Assembly (NCBI GenBank): GCA_028278335.1
Contig: JANQEN010000006.1
Location: 1 to 32,498, forward strand
Length of the DNA: 32,498 nucleotides
Reading direction: 5' to 3'
From: Chitinivibrionales bacterium
Lineage (GTDB): Bacteria; Fibrobacterota; Chitinivibrionia; Chitinivibrionales; JANQEN01
Shown here: in pieces, positions 7,743 through 16,613 of the stretch
How the letters are laid out: the number at the start of each line of letters is the position of its first letter
How positions within the stretch are numbered: position 1 is the first letter of the stretch
The notes under the pieces: model-generated
Told to the model about the DNA's origin: nothing
Databases searched by the model: none
Seen by the model: only the letters and a program-made list of their open reading frames with translations
Position numbers and translations under genes: made by a program

Positions 7743-8339
7743 ATGATAGCCTTTGATTTATCCGTTAGTGTAGTAACTGCACAGGCGCTTGCTCTTGTTG
7801 CGGGAAAACAGTTAAAAAAGGAGAAATCTATCTTTTTCAATAAAAATTTGTTTCTCTCTTTTCTCTGGCAAGCGTGCATTTATACGCCCTCGGGAATCGC
7901 TATGTATTTTGGTTTTACTGCCTGGAACAGTGGCTACTTTTTTAACCCCTTCCCCGGCCCTGTAAATCAACCGGGAGATTTGGCTATCATAGTATGTTGG
8001 GCTGATGGGGCTCTCATTAATCTGTCATTTTTGGGAGCATTTATATTAGCACATAAATGGATAAAGGAAAACAAGGAAAAAGCTGTTTTCACCTTTTCCG
8101 GAATCGTGACAGTCTTACTATTTCTTTTCTGGGGCCTTGCTTACCAGAGAAATTTTACTACCACATCATATTCAGTTTTTCAACAATTACCCAAAGAGGG
8201 TATCAAATTTACCTGGGGTGGTACTTCATTTTGGGGAAGCCGGGTTTTCTGGTACATCGTACTGATGTTCTTTATTGATTATACGCCTCTGGGATTTCTT
8301 ATATATTGGTTTCGAAGGCAAAGCAAAAGGATAGCCTAG
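7743..8339 (+). CDS. Unknown multi-spanning membrane protein
   Basis: The 198-residue product has about four hydrophobic segments, roughly residues 40-60, 78-102, 113-135 and 168-190. It ends with a basic tail (YWFRRQSKRIA), suggesting a cytoplasmic C-terminus. A GGAAGGA site precedes the ATG by about 5 nt. Seven bases separate its stop from the SDR start at 8347, so the two are probably co-transcribed. I do not recognise the family. Context suggests it serves the lipid/acyl cluster. Confidence 0.65.
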   Translation: MIAFDLSVSVVTAQALALVAGKQLKKEKSIFFNKNLFLSFLWQACIYTPSGIAMYFGFTAWNSGYFFNPFPGPVNQPGDLAIIVCWADGALINLSFLGAFILAHKWIKENKEKAVFTFSGIVTVLLFLFWGLAYQRNFTTTSYSVFQQLPKEGIKFTWGGTSFWGSRVFWYIVLMFFIDYTPLGFLIYWFRRQSKRIA

Positions 8340-8346
8340 GTCACCA

Positions 8347-9162
8347 ATGAATTATTTCAAAAATAAAATTGCCCTTGTTACTGGTGGCGGTGCAGGAATT
8401 GGCCGTGCTTTATGCAAGGAGTTAGCTAAAAGAGGATGCTTTGTCATTGTCACTGATATAAATAGTTCACAGGCAGATCATGTAGCAAAAAGCATTATTG
8501 AGAATGGTGGTCAAGCAAAGTCACTTGCATTAGATATATCTAATTATAGAAATGTTCAAAAAGTCTTTCAAGCAATCATTGATGAGTTTGGTCGTCTTGA
8601 TATTCTGTTTAACAATGCGGCTGTAACAGTTATTGGCGAAGCGCAGGATATTACAGTCGGACATTGGGAACGAATTGTAGATATTAATATAAAGGGTACC
8701 TTTTATTGTACAACTGAATCATATGCTCTAATGGTCAAACAAGGATTTGGGCAAATTGTTAACCTATCTTCTGTAGTGGGACTAATTGGTTTCCCGACGA
8801 ATAGTTTTTATTCGGCAACGAAAGCTGGCATTATTACCCTGTCAAACAGTTTAAGGGTAGAAGGCTTTGACAAAGGGGTTAAAGTCAATGTTGCATGTCC
8901 TGGATATGTTAAAACAGATATATATAATACTTCTCCGGTGATTAATGCGGATAAAAACAAAGTATGGGAAAAGCCAATGTTTAAGATGATAAGCGCTCAT
9001 AAAGCGTCCCAAATAATTTTACACGGTATTGAAAGAAACAAACCAATCATTGTCTTTCCCTTTTATGCAAAACTTCTTTGGTGGCTTTGTCGAATAAATC
9101 CTTTTATATTTTTTTCCCTAGGGAAAAATATCGTGAAGGACTTTCAAGCGTTACGTAGTTAA
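8347..9162 (+). CDS. Classical short-chain dehydrogenase/reductase
   Basis: The 271-residue protein shows the full classical SDR set: TGGGAGIG cofactor motif at 12-19, acidic D37 after beta-2 (favouring NAD), NNAA at 89-92, Ser141/142, and Y155-x-x-x-K159 (YSATK). The C-terminal 40 residues are unusually hydrophobic and aromatic (AKLLWWLCRINPFIFFSLGK), as in membrane-associated lipid SDRs. It follows the membrane protein at 7743 by 7 bases. Substrate is unknown; a lipid alcohol or ketone is an inference from the cluster. Confidence 0.88.
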   Translation: MNYFKNKIALVTGGGAGIGRALCKELAKRGCFVIVTDINSSQADHVAKSIIENGGQAKSLALDISNYRNVQKVFQAIIDEFGRLDILFNNAAVTVIGEAQDITVGHWERIVDINIKGTFYCTTESYALMVKQGFGQIVNLSSVVGLIGFPTNSFYSATKAGIITLSNSLRVEGFDKGVKVNVACPGYVKTDIYNTSPVINADKNKVWEKPMFKMISAHKASQIILHGIERNKPIIVFPFYAKLLWWLCRINPFIFFSLGKNIVKDFQALRS

Positions 9163-9253
9163 GTGTAACTTGACTATGTAATAATGTATGAAATGACTGA
9201 TAATGTCTATCTCATCGAAGGAGTGAAAGAGAGTTGGGCTGGTGGTACAATTC

Positions 9254-9835
9254 TCAACTACTGGTAGTGTAAAAGGTGTGTGAAAACAAACGCCGTAAAC
9301 TAATTCCCATTGCTCCCCAGAAGGGTGCGAGCCAAATAGGTAAGCTAAAATATGCTGGGTGTTGATAATGGTAAAATAAAAAATTGATTAAAATCAGTTC
9401 TACAGTATGGTCAATTAATATTACTGAGCATACAATCCAGATGTCACCACTGGCTCTATCATATATAAGGCGATACAGTAAAAAACATAATAGAATTAGA
9501 GCAGCTATTTCACCCTGCGTTATAAATATCATTGGGATTACAAAAATTATTAGCAAGTATATAACTTCAATTACACCTTTAAAGAGGGTTATGGAAATTG
9601 CAGATTTGAAATGCCTATCAACGAGGTAAAAGATGATTCCCGTAATGCATAGGCAGAAGAAATAGACCACTGGTATCCACCCGGTAGCTGCTATTGTATT
9701 GCTTAATTTCCAAATCCCAGCCCATTCATGTGCCATTTCTCCAAAATAAGCAGCAATTGACCCAATCAATGACAGAGAGAAAAGTTTTAAAGGTGAAATC
9801 CCTTTAGTATACTTTGTTAACCTATTTTTTATCAT
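9254..9835 (-). CDS. Unknown integral membrane protein, tandem paralogue of the next gene
   Basis: The 193-residue product has about five membrane segments. It shares with its neighbour at 9855 the blocks E-x-x-H-x-WAGIW-x-L near residue 33, GDI followed by D-x-x-VE near 132-147, FY-x-YQ, and a C-terminal GISLRR. Conserved Glu, His and Asp in or near membrane segments could mark an active or binding site. It lies 19 bases downstream of its paralogue, probably in one transcript. The family is not recognised. Confidence 0.7.
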   Translation of the reverse strand: MIKNRLTKYTKGISPLKLFSLSLIGSIAAYFGEMAHEWAGIWKLSNTIAATGWIPVVYFFCLCITGIIFYLVDRHFKSAISITLFKGVIEVIYLLIIFVIPMIFITQGEIAALILLCFLLYRLIYDRASGDIWIVCSVILIDHTVELILINFLFYHYQHPAYFSLPIWLAPFWGAMGISLRRLFSHTFYTTSS

Positions 9836-9854
9836 CTTCTTTAAACGAATCTGT

Positions 9855-10436
9855 TTAACAATCTTTTTGCGTTGTGAATCGTAAAACTCTCCTTAAACTA
9901 ATTCCTATGCCTCCAAATAAAAATGGTGACCATAGGGGTAAAGGAGTATACTGAGCACATTGATAAGTGTAAAAAGAGTTAGCAATCAAGAGTCCCTCGA
10001 CAACATAGTCAACGATAATTGCTGTAAAAAACACTACAATATCGCCACGAATTCGATAGTTAATAAGACGAATTAAGATATAGACAAACAATGGGATGGC
10101 TGCTAACAATTCATTAGAAGGAAACATGGATGGCACCGAAAATGTCAGTGACATAATTACTATTTCTATAATAACATGTTTAGAAGATAGCTTTACAGGG
10201 AAAGAAATGTACCGGTTAATTTGGTAAAAAATAATCCCTAAAAAATTTAGGACAAAGAAATAGACGACTATAATCCACCAGGTTGTTGAAATTCTATCAG
10301 TGAGCTGCCATATGCCGGCCCATCTATGAATTAATTCGGCAAAGTATAAACAGATCGCACCAATTAGTGCAACTAAAAAAAGCCTATGAAACAGTATACC
10401 TCTAATCAATCCGATTTTTCTCATGTTAGCCACCAT
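9855..10436 (-). CDS. Unknown integral membrane protein, tandem paralogue of the previous gene
   Basis: Also 193 residues, with the same order of conserved blocks as the product of 9254 (ELIHRWAGIWQL near 34-45, GDIVVF, D-x-VVE, FYTYQ, GIGISLRR). It diverges in the loops, so the duplication is old. ATG at 10436 was chosen; a second Met at residue 5 is possible. It is divergent from 10725 across 288 bases. Function is unknown; context points to membrane lipid or envelope metabolism. Confidence 0.7.
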   Translation of the reverse strand: MVANMRKIGLIRGILFHRLFLVALIGAICLYFAELIHRWAGIWQLTDRISTTWWIIVVYFFVLNFLGIIFYQINRYISFPVKLSSKHVIIEIVIMSLTFSVPSMFPSNELLAAIPLFVYILIRLINYRIRGDIVVFFTAIIVDYVVEGLLIANSFYTYQCAQYTPLPLWSPFLFGGIGISLRRVLRFTTQKDC

Positions 10437-10724
10437 TATGCAAGTCTATTAGGTAAATTACATTTAATCTGGCCCAAGAAAAGCAACGCCTCTATAAAAA
10501 TAGGTTTATTACAGAGTACATGATAAGATTTAAAGATAAACAAAACCATTTAGATCAATCCTTTATAAAAAAAAGAATTTAATAAAATTTCTTTCTGGCA
10601 AAGCTTTTGAGGAAAAGGTATTCTGAATTTATTTTCAATATACGTTTCAATTAAATTAGAAAATTAATAGCTTTTTTCGCAGTAGTGTTAACAGTATCCT
10701 GTTGATAAAAATGGAGGTAGAAAA

Positions 10725-11216
10725 ATGGCTCAAAATCAATTAGCCTCAGATTCCATTAACAATCTGCTATGCTATAAATTGTTGCGAGCCACATTACTTT
10801 TTCTTGTATTTTTCGATATTATTCTTGGTGTTGTAGGAGTAGGTTTTCCTCAAGTTTTTATCATGGTCTTCAAGTTAAATACAGAAATTACAGGCGCAAT
10901 GTATCAAAGTGGCTTGGTTGAGCCAATTTTTATTCGAGGAGTAGGTATACTCTGGTTTCTAGCCGCCTATGTACAATTTTTAGCGTGGAAAGACCCTGCA
11001 AGCAGACCATTAGTAATTAATATTGCTTTAATTTTTCGTTTCTGCGGGGGCACATTTGAGCTGATCGAATCACTAATCTTATTACCTCTGGTTGGCTATT
11101 CCTATGTATGGGGGCATGTCACCTTAGCAATTTTCTATATAGGCGATTATTTACTTATAGCATTTATGATTTATCTATTAAAAAAATGTAACATACGGTG
11201 GTGGAAAATTTTTTAA
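10725..11216 (+). CDS. Unknown four-helix membrane protein
   Basis: The 163-residue protein starts after a strong GGAGG site (10712-10716). Hydrophobic segments lie at about residues 22-47, 67-88, 98-120 and 128-152. A short loop holds WKDPASRP and the tail is basic (KKCNIRWWKIF). It begins the plus-strand set 10725-15533. Just upstream, AACAG-TATC-CTGTT (about 10690-10703) is a small dyad that could be an operator. I do not recognise the family. Confidence 0.65.
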   Translation: MAQNQLASDSINNLLCYKLLRATLLFLVFFDIILGVVGVGFPQVFIMVFKLNTEITGAMYQSGLVEPIFIRGVGILWFLAAYVQFLAWKDPASRPLVINIALIFRFCGGTFELIESLILLPLVGYSYVWGHVTLAIFYIGDYLLIAFMIYLLKKCNIRWWKIF

Positions 11217-11344
11217 CTGTGCACTTTTTGGGGATCAGCACGTTGTTACCATAATTACAATTAGAAATTAGTAGTACACTCAAATTATTTTATAAACGTT
11301 ACATTAAAATGGAATAACATTTAACTTTCAAAGATATAGTTTAT

Positions 11345-12469
11345 ATGTCAATTTTTATTACTGGTGCAACAGGATATTTGGGCTCCTATATAACCGCTGT
11401 TTTGCTCAAAGAATATGATGATAGGGTAATCCTTCTCGTTCGATCAAATTCCATTGATGAAGCTCAAAGGAAATTGTGGAATTCCTTACAACCCCATATG
11501 GATTTCTCAGAATTTATCAATTACCTAGACACAAGAATAGATATTGTGTCAGGGAATATTTCAAAGGAGAAACTTGGACTTGGAAATAATTATGAATCTT
11601 GTATACATAAAACCAATTCAATAATACATTGTGCATCCATTCTGAACCGAAGATCACATAAGGCTTGCTTTAAAGTAAATCTAAAGGGAACATTAGAGGT
11701 CATTCGATTCGCACAGGCAATAATAGCACACCATCCTTTAAAACGTTTCAGTTACATATCAACAGTCAATGTTGCAGGAATACGAAAAAATGACCTTGTC
11801 TACGAGGACAGGTCCATAGATTGGGAGCGTGGTGATTATGATCCCTATTCAAGGACAAAAAAATTCTGCGAACATATGATTATGCAGCTCCTGCCTGATG
11901 CTTCAGTTGTCATATTCAGGCCATCTGCAATAATTGGCGATAGTCAAACATCTCGCACAACACAGTTTGACATGGTTAAGCCCTTTGTCTCACTTTCAAA
12001 TTTACCAATAATCCCCTTTAATGCACAATGGAAACTTGATATCATCCCGGCTGATTATACAGCACAGGCAATTGTCACAATACATCAAAGGGAAAAACCA
12101 AAATACTCTATCTATCACATAAGTTCCGGTACACACTCATTAACTTACCGAGAAATTGTTAAAGCAGCAAAAAAGGGAAAACTATTTACAATTGCCCTGT
12201 TTGCACCGTTTCTGGAAAAACCATGTACATGGATAATAAACCTTCTAAGTAGATTACCAAAAAAGACAGGTCTTTCTAGGCTTGCAACACACCTTAACGT
12301 TTTTATGCCCTATATAACTTATAATACTGTTTTTGATAATTCCCGAGTCAGGGAAGAAACAGGAATGGCTCCGGTTTCTTTTAAAAAATACTGCAGAAAC
12401 CTTTTTGATTTTTCTCAAAGTAGCAATTTTAAATATCCATACAAACCCTGGCCAGAAAAATCTCGTTAA
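11345..12469 (+). CDS. Extended SDR, thioester-reductase / fatty-acyl-reductase-like
   Basis: The 374-residue protein begins directly with the Rossmann motif TGATGYLGS (residues 6-14), followed by VILLVRS, typical of NAD-binding-4 / thioester-reductase (carboxylic acid reductase R-domain and fatty acyl reductase) enzymes. YSRTK supplies the catalytic Tyr/Lys pair and FRPSAIIGDSQT resembles the conserved post-Lys strand. There is no clear ribosome binding site before ATG 11345. It lies 11 bases before the next gene. It likely reduces an acyl thioester; the acyl ligase at 13890 could supply the substrate. Confidence 0.82.
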   Translation: MSIFITGATGYLGSYITAVLLKEYDDRVILLVRSNSIDEAQRKLWNSLQPHMDFSEFINYLDTRIDIVSGNISKEKLGLGNNYESCIHKTNSIIHCASILNRRSHKACFKVNLKGTLEVIRFAQAIIAHHPLKRFSYISTVNVAGIRKNDLVYEDRSIDWERGDYDPYSRTKKFCEHMIMQLLPDASVVIFRPSAIIGDSQTSRTTQFDMVKPFVSLSNLPIIPFNAQWKLDIIPADYTAQAIVTIHQREKPKYSIYHISSGTHSLTYREIVKAAKKGKLFTIALFAPFLEKPCTWIINLLSRLPKKTGLSRLATHLNVFMPYITYNTVFDNSRVREETGMAPVSFKKYCRNLFDFSQSSNFKYPYKPWPEKSR

Positions 12470-12480
12470 AAGGAAATGAG

Positions 12481-13893
12481 ATGGATAACATATTGCAACT
12501 CCTGGTAAATACTGGGATAAGCACGATAAAGGTCAAAAATAAACTCTTCTCCAATAGGAACAAGAGGTGGAAACCAGGTGAACCTCTGAAACTTCTTCTT
12601 CTTGGTTACTCTGGAGCAAGAAATACCGGTGCCGATATGCGTGTGCAGGAGATGATCCGACAATTTAAAGCAATATTCAAAGATAGTATTGATTTAGCAA
12701 TTACAACCATAGATACAAATTTAACAAAAGGGTATTTTCATTCATCAAAACAACTAACCATGCCGGTGGTTTTTCCTTTTTTTTTGCAGAAAACCTGTCC
12801 CCATTATCATGGGATTATTGCATGCGAAGGTTCTATGTTTAAATCCCAATTTGCAGATGCCCTATCAATCTACCTTGGTGGAGGCCTCGGGTATGCGAAT
12901 GCTGAAGACAAAGTGAGTATTGGCTACGGTGGCGAAGCCGGTGCAATGAATAGCTCCTTACGTCGATATGTAAAGAAACACTGTAAGAATTCCTTTATTA
13001 TAACACGGAATGAGGCGTCGAGAACAATTTTAAAAACACTGGATATCAAAACAACCTTGGGGACTGATACAGCCTGGACCTTTGAACCTTTGCCATTATC
13101 CGAAGGCAGAAAAATCATACAAGCTTCTGGATGGGATGGTAAAAAGAACATTATCGCAGCCTGTCCAATAAATCCTTTCTGGTGGCCGGTGAAACCTAGT
13201 ATGCGAAAACTTCTGGCAAAGAAACTTCTCAACCGGTATCACTTCGAGCACTACAAATCAGTTTATTTTCATGAATGGTCCGATGCTGACCAAGAAAAGT
13301 ATCAAACCTATATTGATGACTTTGCAAAGGCTGTTGACACATATGCCAAGGAGAATGACCTACACGTTATAGTAATAGGTATGGAGCAGTTAGACCGAAT
13401 CGCCTGTGGGGATTTTGCACATCGACTTTCCTCGCCCCACTCAATTTTTACTAGCGACAAATACACGATGTTTGAGCTTATCAGTATCATAAGAAATGCT
13501 TCGTTACTGATCAGTTCTCGTTATCATGCTATTGTTTCATCTATGCCTGCACTCATACCATCTGCTGGTATTACAATGGATGAAAGAATAATCAATATTA
13601 TGGAGGAACGGAAAGACCTCAACCTCTGCTTAAAGGTTGATGAAGATAACCTGTATGAAAAAATTTTAACCATATTAAATTCTATGACTAATGAGAGTAA
13701 TTTGATAAAAGAGCATATTGGCACAACATTAGTAAAACAATTAAGGCGAATGGGAGAGATGGGAGTTCACTTTACCGATGAGATTTGCCGCGTATACCCG
13801 GAATTTGAGAGACCTCAATTGGGAGAAAACTGGCAGGACTACCTACCGCCTTTTTCAAATAGTTTAAAAAAGGTGGTGGAAACCTACTCATGA
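12481..13893 (+). CDS. Polysaccharide pyruvyl transferase family protein
   Basis: The 470-residue protein has the family's N-terminal LLLLGYSGARNTGADMR (about 37-53) and a two-lobe glycosyltransferase-B-like layout. Near residue 175 are ITRNEAS and, later, LISSRYHAIVSSMPALIPS, the R/H-x-H-like signature region seen in PF04230 members. In known members the enzyme adds a pyruvyl ketal to sugars, but some members act differently. AAGGAAATGAG precedes ATG. Its TGA stop overlaps the next ATG in the sequence TCATGATT, so translation is coupled to the acyl ligase. Confidence 0.8.
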   Translation: MDNILQLLVNTGISTIKVKNKLFSNRNKRWKPGEPLKLLLLGYSGARNTGADMRVQEMIRQFKAIFKDSIDLAITTIDTNLTKGYFHSSKQLTMPVVFPFFLQKTCPHYHGIIACEGSMFKSQFADALSIYLGGGLGYANAEDKVSIGYGGEAGAMNSSLRRYVKKHCKNSFIITRNEASRTILKTLDIKTTLGTDTAWTFEPLPLSEGRKIIQASGWDGKKNIIAACPINPFWWPVKPSMRKLLAKKLLNRYHFEHYKSVYFHEWSDADQEKYQTYIDDFAKAVDTYAKENDLHVIVIGMEQLDRIACGDFAHRLSSPHSIFTSDKYTMFELISIIRNASLLISSRYHAIVSSMPALIPSAGITMDERIINIMEERKDLNLCLKVDEDNLYEKILTILNSMTNESNLIKEHIGTTLVKQLRRMGEMGVHFTDEICRVYPEFERPQLGENWQDYLPPFSNSLKKVVETYS

Positions 13894-15533
13894 TTTTTTT
13901 AGATACAATAATTAGCAACTTAAAGACAACGCCGGACAAAGTGATACTTAAAGAGGTTTATCATGATACCATTGAAGAAATAACCTCACAAAAACTTTTT
14001 CAGTTGATTCAATCTGCTGCATTTTCAATAGATAGGTCAGGGATTACACCTGGTGACAGAGTTGCATTAATTGCACCAAATTCAGCTCAGTATATTGCGG
14101 TGGACCTTGCCATTTTATTAACGGGTTCTATTTCAGTACCATTATACCACAGGCAGACCACAGATGAAAAAATTGATATTTTAAAGGATGCCGGAACAAC
14201 ACTTGTTATAGTTCAGAACGAAGAAAGTGTTGCTGAAATTAAAGACAAATGGGATGACGCGCCAAAAATAATTTCTTTTGCTTCCCTCTTTAGTAAAAAT
14301 GGTGTTGAGTACTCCTTTAAAAAAATCGACTCAACTAAACCGGCAATGATCATTTATACATCAGGAACCAGTGGGAAGTCCAAAGGTGTCTTACTATCAG
14401 GTGAGAATTTAGATTTTATGTTTCCCAGGCTTACGGGAATGATAGATAAATTTGGCTACTGGAAAAAGGACAAAAAAATTGAGGAGATAGTATTTCACTA
14501 TTTACCGCTCTGTTTTCTCCCTTCACGGCTTGCTGTGTTATCATATTTGTATCGGAATGTTGCAGTCTCACTTTGTATGGACATAAATAATCTTAAAGAG
14601 GCCTTAGGAAAGGTCAATCCGCACTGCTTTTTTTCTGTACCAATGATCCTTGACCGAATCAGAAGAGGAGTAGAAGAGAAAATTAGTCAAAGGACAAAAT
14701 TTATTTCATGGTTATTTGCAAAAGGATCTAAAGCATTTCAAAACATAACGAATGATGATGGCTCAATTTTAGATACTATTGTCTATGCCCTTGCAAATGC
14801 GATTCTATTCCGGAAAATAAAAAAGCTCATAGGAAGCAACTTAACGATTATTGTAAGCGGGTCTGCTCCCTTAAGCGCGGAAACACAGGAGTGGTTTCGC
14901 ATGATAGGCATTATGGTTTGTCAAGCCTATGGTATGACGGAAACAAGCGGTGTTGCCACATCAGATAATCCGCAAAGGGGTATTACAGCAGGCCATATTG
15001 GATATCCGCTCGAGGGCACAGAAGTAAAAATATCAAATGAAGGTGAACTTTTATTAAAGGGACCTCATATTTTCCAGGGTTATTGGAATAATCCTGATGA
15101 AACTAAGAAAGCAATAAAGGATGACTGGCTGCATACCGGTGATCTGGCGGAATGTGATGAAACTGGAAATTATAAAATTATCGGCAGGGCAAATAATTTG
15201 ATAGTCCTAAGCTCAGCCCATAATATCCCATCAGAACCACTTGAAAACATGCTTGTTGAGCATTATCCTCGCATAAAACAAACTATGCTTGTTGGTAATG
15301 GAAGACCTTACCTAATTGCGCTCATTACCGGTGATATAAAAGAAAAAGAATTCGATTCCTCTTTAAAAGAGCTTAATGAAAAGCTGCCTCATTACAAGCA
15401 AATCCGTAAATTCTTTGTATGTCCATATGAGTTTACTCCTGAGAATGGTTTATTAACAGCAAATCTAAAAATGAAAAGAAAGAAGATAGAAGAACATTTC
15501 CAATCTGAAGTTGAAAAGTTATACTCAGACTAA
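13890..15533 (+). CDS. AMP-dependent long-chain acyl-CoA/ACP synthetase (ANL superfamily)
   Basis: The 547-residue protein carries the adenylate-forming motifs in order: P-loop-like MIIYTSGTSGKSKG at 153-166, YGMTET at 347-352 and HTGD ending near 418. The hinge region reads GRANNLIVLSSAHN, where the usual GR-x-K-D/E is altered, and the C-terminal Lys region is NLKMKRKKI. Length fits FadD/long-chain ligases. It activates a carboxylic acid as an acyl-AMP and transfers it to CoA or a carrier. It is coupled by 4-base overlap to 12481. It is the last gene of the cluster; no clear terminator follows, only a dispersed repeat. Confidence 0.88.
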   Translation: MIFLDTIISNLKTTPDKVILKEVYHDTIEEITSQKLFQLIQSAAFSIDRSGITPGDRVALIAPNSAQYIAVDLAILLTGSISVPLYHRQTTDEKIDILKDAGTTLVIVQNEESVAEIKDKWDDAPKIISFASLFSKNGVEYSFKKIDSTKPAMIIYTSGTSGKSKGVLLSGENLDFMFPRLTGMIDKFGYWKKDKKIEEIVFHYLPLCFLPSRLAVLSYLYRNVAVSLCMDINNLKEALGKVNPHCFFSVPMILDRIRRGVEEKISQRTKFISWLFAKGSKAFQNITNDDGSILDTIVYALANAILFRKIKKLIGSNLTIIVSGSAPLSAETQEWFRMIGIMVCQAYGMTETSGVATSDNPQRGITAGHIGYPLEGTEVKISNEGELLLKGPHIFQGYWNNPDETKKAIKDDWLHTGDLAECDETGNYKIIGRANNLIVLSSAHNIPSEPLENMLVEHYPRIKQTMLVGNGRPYLIALITGDIKEKEFDSSLKELNEKLPHYKQIRKFFVCPYEFTPENGLLTANLKMKRKKIEEHFQSEVEKLYSD

Positions 15534-15545
15534 CATGTAGGTATT

Positions 15546-15836
15546 AGCGCCCCTAAGGTTATAAGAAGTGTGGAGTTGAGAGTGCCTAAAGTGAGCTAAA
15601 GTGTAAAAAGCCTCTAGAATATTTTCGACAATCTTTTAATCTTTTGCGTCAGGGATGAGAAAGGTGCGGAGCAGTGTTTTTGCGCAGCAAAAATACCAGA
15701 GCGATAGCGGAGCCTGGAGCCAGCCCGGTTCGAGGCGAAAGCCGAGAAGGCGCCCATATTAATTTTATCAATCAAATAATCCAAGATCGTTGGAATACCA
15801 AAAAACAATTTAATATAAAGGGGATCTCCCCCACCC
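15546..15836 (+). repeat. Dispersed repeat, copy B
   Basis: This is a close copy of 2301-2613 in the same orientation, 13 kb away. It starts AGCGCCCCTAAGG, then ATAAGAAGTGTGGAGTTGAG, and ends ATCTCCCCCACCC. It lies between the convergent ends of the acyl ligase and sdhB. Confidence 0.85.
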
Positions 15837-15865
15837 AATAAAATATTCAAATATAATAACTAAAA

Positions 15866-16582
15866 CTAAGACTCCTTATGCTTCTTAATACTCTTCTTTA
15901 ACGTGTTGATGTTCTTGGTAATTTTAATGCCCCGGGGACACACTTTTGTACAATTAAAGTGATTATCGCAGGCAGCAACACCATCGGGCGTGTCAAGTTC
16001 CTCAAGTCGTCCTGCAATACCAACATCACGGGTATCAAAGGCAAACCGGGCAGCTTGAGCAGATGCTGCTGGACCAACGAACTTCTTTTCTCCTGCTTCA
16101 ATAACTGGACAGGAAGAGTAGCAGGCGCTGCAAAGGATACACTTGGTTGGGTCCTCAAATTGTTCCCGTTCTTTTTGTGATTGACGATACTCCTCTTTGG
16201 GTGGTTTTTCCTTGGGCCGTAAGAAGGGGTCAATCTTGCGATAGTTGTCGAAAAAAACACCTTGATCTACAGCAAGATCACGTTGGATAGGCATAGAACG
16301 GAGGGGTTCAACCTCTATACGATCATTATCAACCTGTGCAACATCCTTTACTAACGTTTTACAGGCCAATCGCTCTTGACCATTGATAATCATTGCATCG
16401 GAGCCACAAACCCCATGAGCACAACTTTTTCGAAAGGTCAAGGAGCTATCCTGATTCTCCTTTATTGATACCAATACATCAAGCACCCGATCTGTGGGTT
16501 TGACATCAAGGCTAAATTCTTGTGTATAGGCCTGTGGTTTTTTCTCAGGATTATATCTTTTTATCGAAACGACAATGCGCAT
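15866..16582 (-). CDS. sdhB: Succinate dehydrogenase iron-sulfur subunit
   Basis: The 238-residue protein has the three cluster motifs of SdhB/FrdB. The [2Fe-2S] set is C54, C59, D62 and C74; Asp at the third ligand also occurs in E. coli SdhB. The [4Fe-4S] set is C148-x-x-C151-x-x-C154 with C158, then C205, C211 and C215 for the [3Fe-4S] and remaining ligand. It passes electrons from SdhA to a membrane quinone site. It is last in the pnt-fumC-sdhA-sdhB block, 31 bases after sdhA. No cytochrome b or anchor subunit follows; a dispersed repeat does. Confidence 0.95.
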   Translation of the reverse strand: MRIVVSIKRYNPEKKPQAYTQEFSLDVKPTDRVLDVLVSIKENQDSSLTFRKSCAHGVCGSDAMIINGQERLACKTLVKDVAQVDNDRIEVEPLRSMPIQRDLAVDQGVFFDNYRKIDPFLRPKEKPPKEEYRQSQKEREQFEDPTKCILCSACYSSCPVIEAGEKKFVGPAASAQAARFAFDTRDVGIAGRLEELDTPDGVAACDNHFNCTKVCPRGIKITKNINTLKKSIKKHKES

Positions 16583-16613
16583 GTAAATTCCTTTGTAAAT
16601 TGCTTTGATTCAA

